Source: Amanita rubescens (taxonomy: Eukaryota > Basidiomycota > Agaricomycetes > Agaricales > Amanitaceae). From it: 64,000 nucleotides of DNA. Below, one piece after another: positions 61,523 through 64,000 of this stretch. Under the pieces are notes generated by a model. That model saw only the letters and a list, made by a program, of their open reading frames with translations, was not told where the DNA came from and ran no database searches. A program made the translations under genes and the position numbers. Numbering within the stretch: position 1 is the stretch's first letter; each line of letters opens with the position of its first letter. Location of the stretch: the NCBI GenBank assembly GCA_015039365.1, contig WION01000005.1:248001-312000 (forward strand). Reading direction: 5' to 3'.

Positions 61523-64000
61523 ATGATTGATTCACAACGTCACGCTGTCACACCGCGTCAAGACGCGTTCGTCATGGACGAATCCCAGTTGTTGGATTCA
61601 CTAGCAACTATCATAAACGATCTCTCAGAAAGACCACATGATATTACACTTCATGCAAAACATATCAAGCTAGCTCAATCCGTTCAAGGTTTGCACTCAG
61701 AGCTTCAGACTGCCATGGAGATGTTACCAGTATTTCTTGCTGCCGGGGAAGACGTCTGGCTCTATTTGTTGGATCAAAAACAAAATGCCGTAGACCTTGA
61801 TACTGCAGATGGTGTCACAGAACTGTTGGCTTGGTACGAACGTGCTGAAGCTGACTATCTTTGTACGTATAATTTGTCTTTGGAATGGTGGATATTGACC
61901 ATGCTAGATAGCAATCCCCATACTCCAAAGACATCTCCAATTTCTCTTGGACAAGCATGCCAAGTATCATTCTAGTGGGGAAATGAGACCACCCGAACTG
62001 GATGAAATATTCACGACAGATTGGACCCGCGAGGCGATCACAGAAGTCGTGAACAAGGGAATCGGCCATTTGACTCAGGTATGTACGATGCAATATCAGG
62101 CCACCCTTTTCTTATTACACTCTCAGAGTCATCTTCTTTGGGATCAGCAACGTGACTGGGAAATGGAAATGCTGGAAACAGCGCGAGGTTCAGACAGGTT
62201 GCGTTCCAGGTGTCCTTGGGATTGGAAATTCAATGAACTCGCTTTCCAGAGAAATGTTAATAGAACATGTACAACGATTGTTGTTGGACCGTCTTCGGCA
62301 ACCACATAGCAGTGCGTTTCCCGCATATGAGTTTTACATCTTGTTGAAGCCCTTGACCAGATTCTCAGGACACTTTTCAATCGTATTCGACGTTCACCAC
62401 TAATTATAACCCCGCGGAGCAATATGAATCCTTACTTGTCGCAGCATCAAAAGTGCGTGGTCAAGGGGAGAGAGCATTTGAGAGGCGAGAAAACTTGGAA
62501 GCCAATTTGGTTAGCGCAAGGTACACCTTGTTAATGGCTTGTGATTCACATTTCGTTTTAGACGCAGTCAGGGTACTCCCTGGAGGCGTATGCAAACTAC
62601 ATCACAGTTGAGCGTCGTGCAAAGTATCCCAATCTGTTGATTGTTTCGAGCATTTGCGAGCGAGCGATTGCGGAGGCTGCAAAGAGAAGATTTAGTGGCG
62701 AAGAAGGCGCGGAACAAGTATTGCGCATGTTTTGGACTGGATATTGTGATGCTCTTGTAAGCTTCTGCCCTATAGCATGCACTAATCCTGCTCATAAAAC
62801 ATCTCAGCGGATACTTGATGCAGAGTGGGATGTCCGACTGGCGGTGCTCAAGAGGGCAACCAGAAGCGTACCTGGTTCTGGTGAGGTATGGGCCCGGTAC
62901 ATTCGATTGCTGGTACGGATCCACACACCTTTTTGGGTTTGCATTTATCTGGTTTCCATCAGGAACGCCTTGATGTAGAAGAGGATATCGAAACTGTCGA
63001 GGGTGCGAATACTTTGCGCATACCTGTATATCATATTGACTTGGAATGTATCTCAGATATTTTCAACCGTGCATTCGACACCAAGATGATTCAGCAAGAC
63101 GTGGATCAGATTGTTGCAGTAATCCTCTCCCGCGCCGGTTATGAACGACGCCGCCTTGAAGCTGGAAACGATCGTATGGACCATTTTTTCTTTGTTGTGC
63201 GTGTCCTAATGGAAAATGACTAGCAGTAGATGGACTCACGACACTTATTGGTGTTCTCGAAAGTGGGATACAGTTTGTTTATACGGGTAAGCCATCCTGA
63301 ATTTGGTGTTATTTTCGGTGTATGAACTATTGTAGCTTCCAAGACTGGAGATGCAAAGCTAAGATTAGAGAGAAATCTCGTTGATGTTGTATGCCCTTTC
63401 TTCTGCAAAAAAAAAAAAAGATCTATGTTAATTCAATGCTAGTACGACAGAGCCGGTCTGGTTGACAGCGCAATCGGAGTATGGCAATCCGCGTCTAAAA
63501 TCAACAAGTCTAGCTACTTGGTTTGGACCGCGTATGTCGAAACGCTCGTGTCAGTTTGTCTATCCCCGTCCGTTAGAAGCCAGCTTATAAGGATTCAGGA
63601 AACATCAGATGTACGAGCAAGTGCGCGCTTTATTTGATGACATCCACAAAAAACAGTTGGATTGGCCGGAATCAATCTGGGAACTCTGGATATCTTTTGA
63701 GCATCTTCATGGGAGTGTCGATCAGGTGGATGAGTGTCTTGACAAGATTGAAAAGGCGCAAGCGCAAGTCAATGCAAGACGAGCGAAGGTGAGCTTATCA
63801 TAATACAGGATTTGGTGCCCTTCCGACATATTGACCACTTAAGGAAGCCGAAAAAGCGTCCTATCAAGCAATGCAAGCGGCAATGGATGCCCAAGCGGCG
63901 ACTGCTATCATTGCAGATGCCGTGGCATCTGTATCGGCTCCTGTCGAAAGCCGAATGGAAGTTGATGGTCAGATCGAGCGTGGGGTAAAACGGGCTGCGG
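61523..64000 (+). CDS. SART3/Prp24-like U4/U6 recycling factor, partial
   Basis: 5' part of a gene that continues past the right end. Start ATG 61523 (MIDSQRHAVTPRQ) or ATG 61574 (MDESQLLDSL). HAT (half-a-TPR) repeats are recognisable: DVWLYLLDQKQNAVD, LLAWYERAEADYLSIPILQR, TREAITEVVNKGIGHLTQSH LLWDQQRDWE, RLLLDRLRQPHS, then YANYITVERRAKYPNLLIVS, VLRMFWTGYCDALRILDAEW, VLKRATRSVPGSGEVWARYI, and IHKKQLDWPESIWELWISFE. The segment EAEKASYQAMQAAMDAQ at 63845 onward resembles the linker before the RRM domains of SART3 and fission-yeast Prp24, which would lie beyond 64000. These proteins anneal U4 and U6 snRNA after splicing. More than nine introns are needed; their splice sites are clean. Confidence 0.82.

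Overview
This 64 kb window is nuclear DNA from a filamentous basidiomycete, most likely an agaricomycete. Almost every gene is split by many short introns (about 45-70 nt, GT...AG, with CTAAC/CTGAC-like branch sites), intergenic gaps are small, and the gene content is fungal: caleosin, Kre6-type GH16, a Zn2Cys6 factor, Mon1, Scm3, translin, and a DUF6570-type Helitron relic of the kind found in agaricomycetes. I cannot name the genus. No tRNA, rRNA or CRISPR array was recognised.

Layout. 1-1318: 3' part of an unrecognised Cys-containing basidiomycete protein (-). 1772-5038: an alcohol dehydrogenase-like gene whose 5' part is replaced by a 21-bp-period minisatellite, a class I fructose-bisphosphate aldolase 39 bp behind it, and a convergent pyridoxamine-phosphate oxidase. 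5086-19719: kelch/BTB-like (Ral2/Mds3 type), CHFR-like RING ligase, Zn2Cys6 factor, FHA splicing factor (SNIP1/Pml1 type), C2H2 protein and MON1. 19720-23172 is the only clearly repeat-affected zone: a decayed Helitron ORF flanked by a duplicated ~60-bp segment and a GC hairpin.

23173-44444 is dense and housekeeping in character: a small coiled-coil-like gene, SCM3 (CENP-A chaperone), ECM16/DHR1 and SEN1 (two convergent RNA helicases), translin, SGF29, a small heat-shock protein, a Dpb3/CHRAC15-like histone-fold protein, a 2-oxoglutarate oxygenase and a caleosin. 44562-64000 holds two F-box proteins, an Arc1-like tRNA-binding cofactor, mitochondrial uL6, a Ulp2-type SUMO protease, KRE6, an SDR, two hypotheticals and the 5' part of a SART3/Prp24-like gene running off the right end.

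Functionally the window is mostly chromatin, RNA and protein-modification machinery with scattered metabolic genes; I see no biosynthetic cluster. The most interesting sequence-level signals are a 6-nt microexon that encodes the 2-oxoglutarate-binding Arg of the oxygenase (skipping it keeps the frame), three GC-AG introns, a 22-nt microexon inside a RING finger, a perfect 18-bp palindrome in the Hsp20 promoter, and the minisatellite-led alcohol dehydrogenase.
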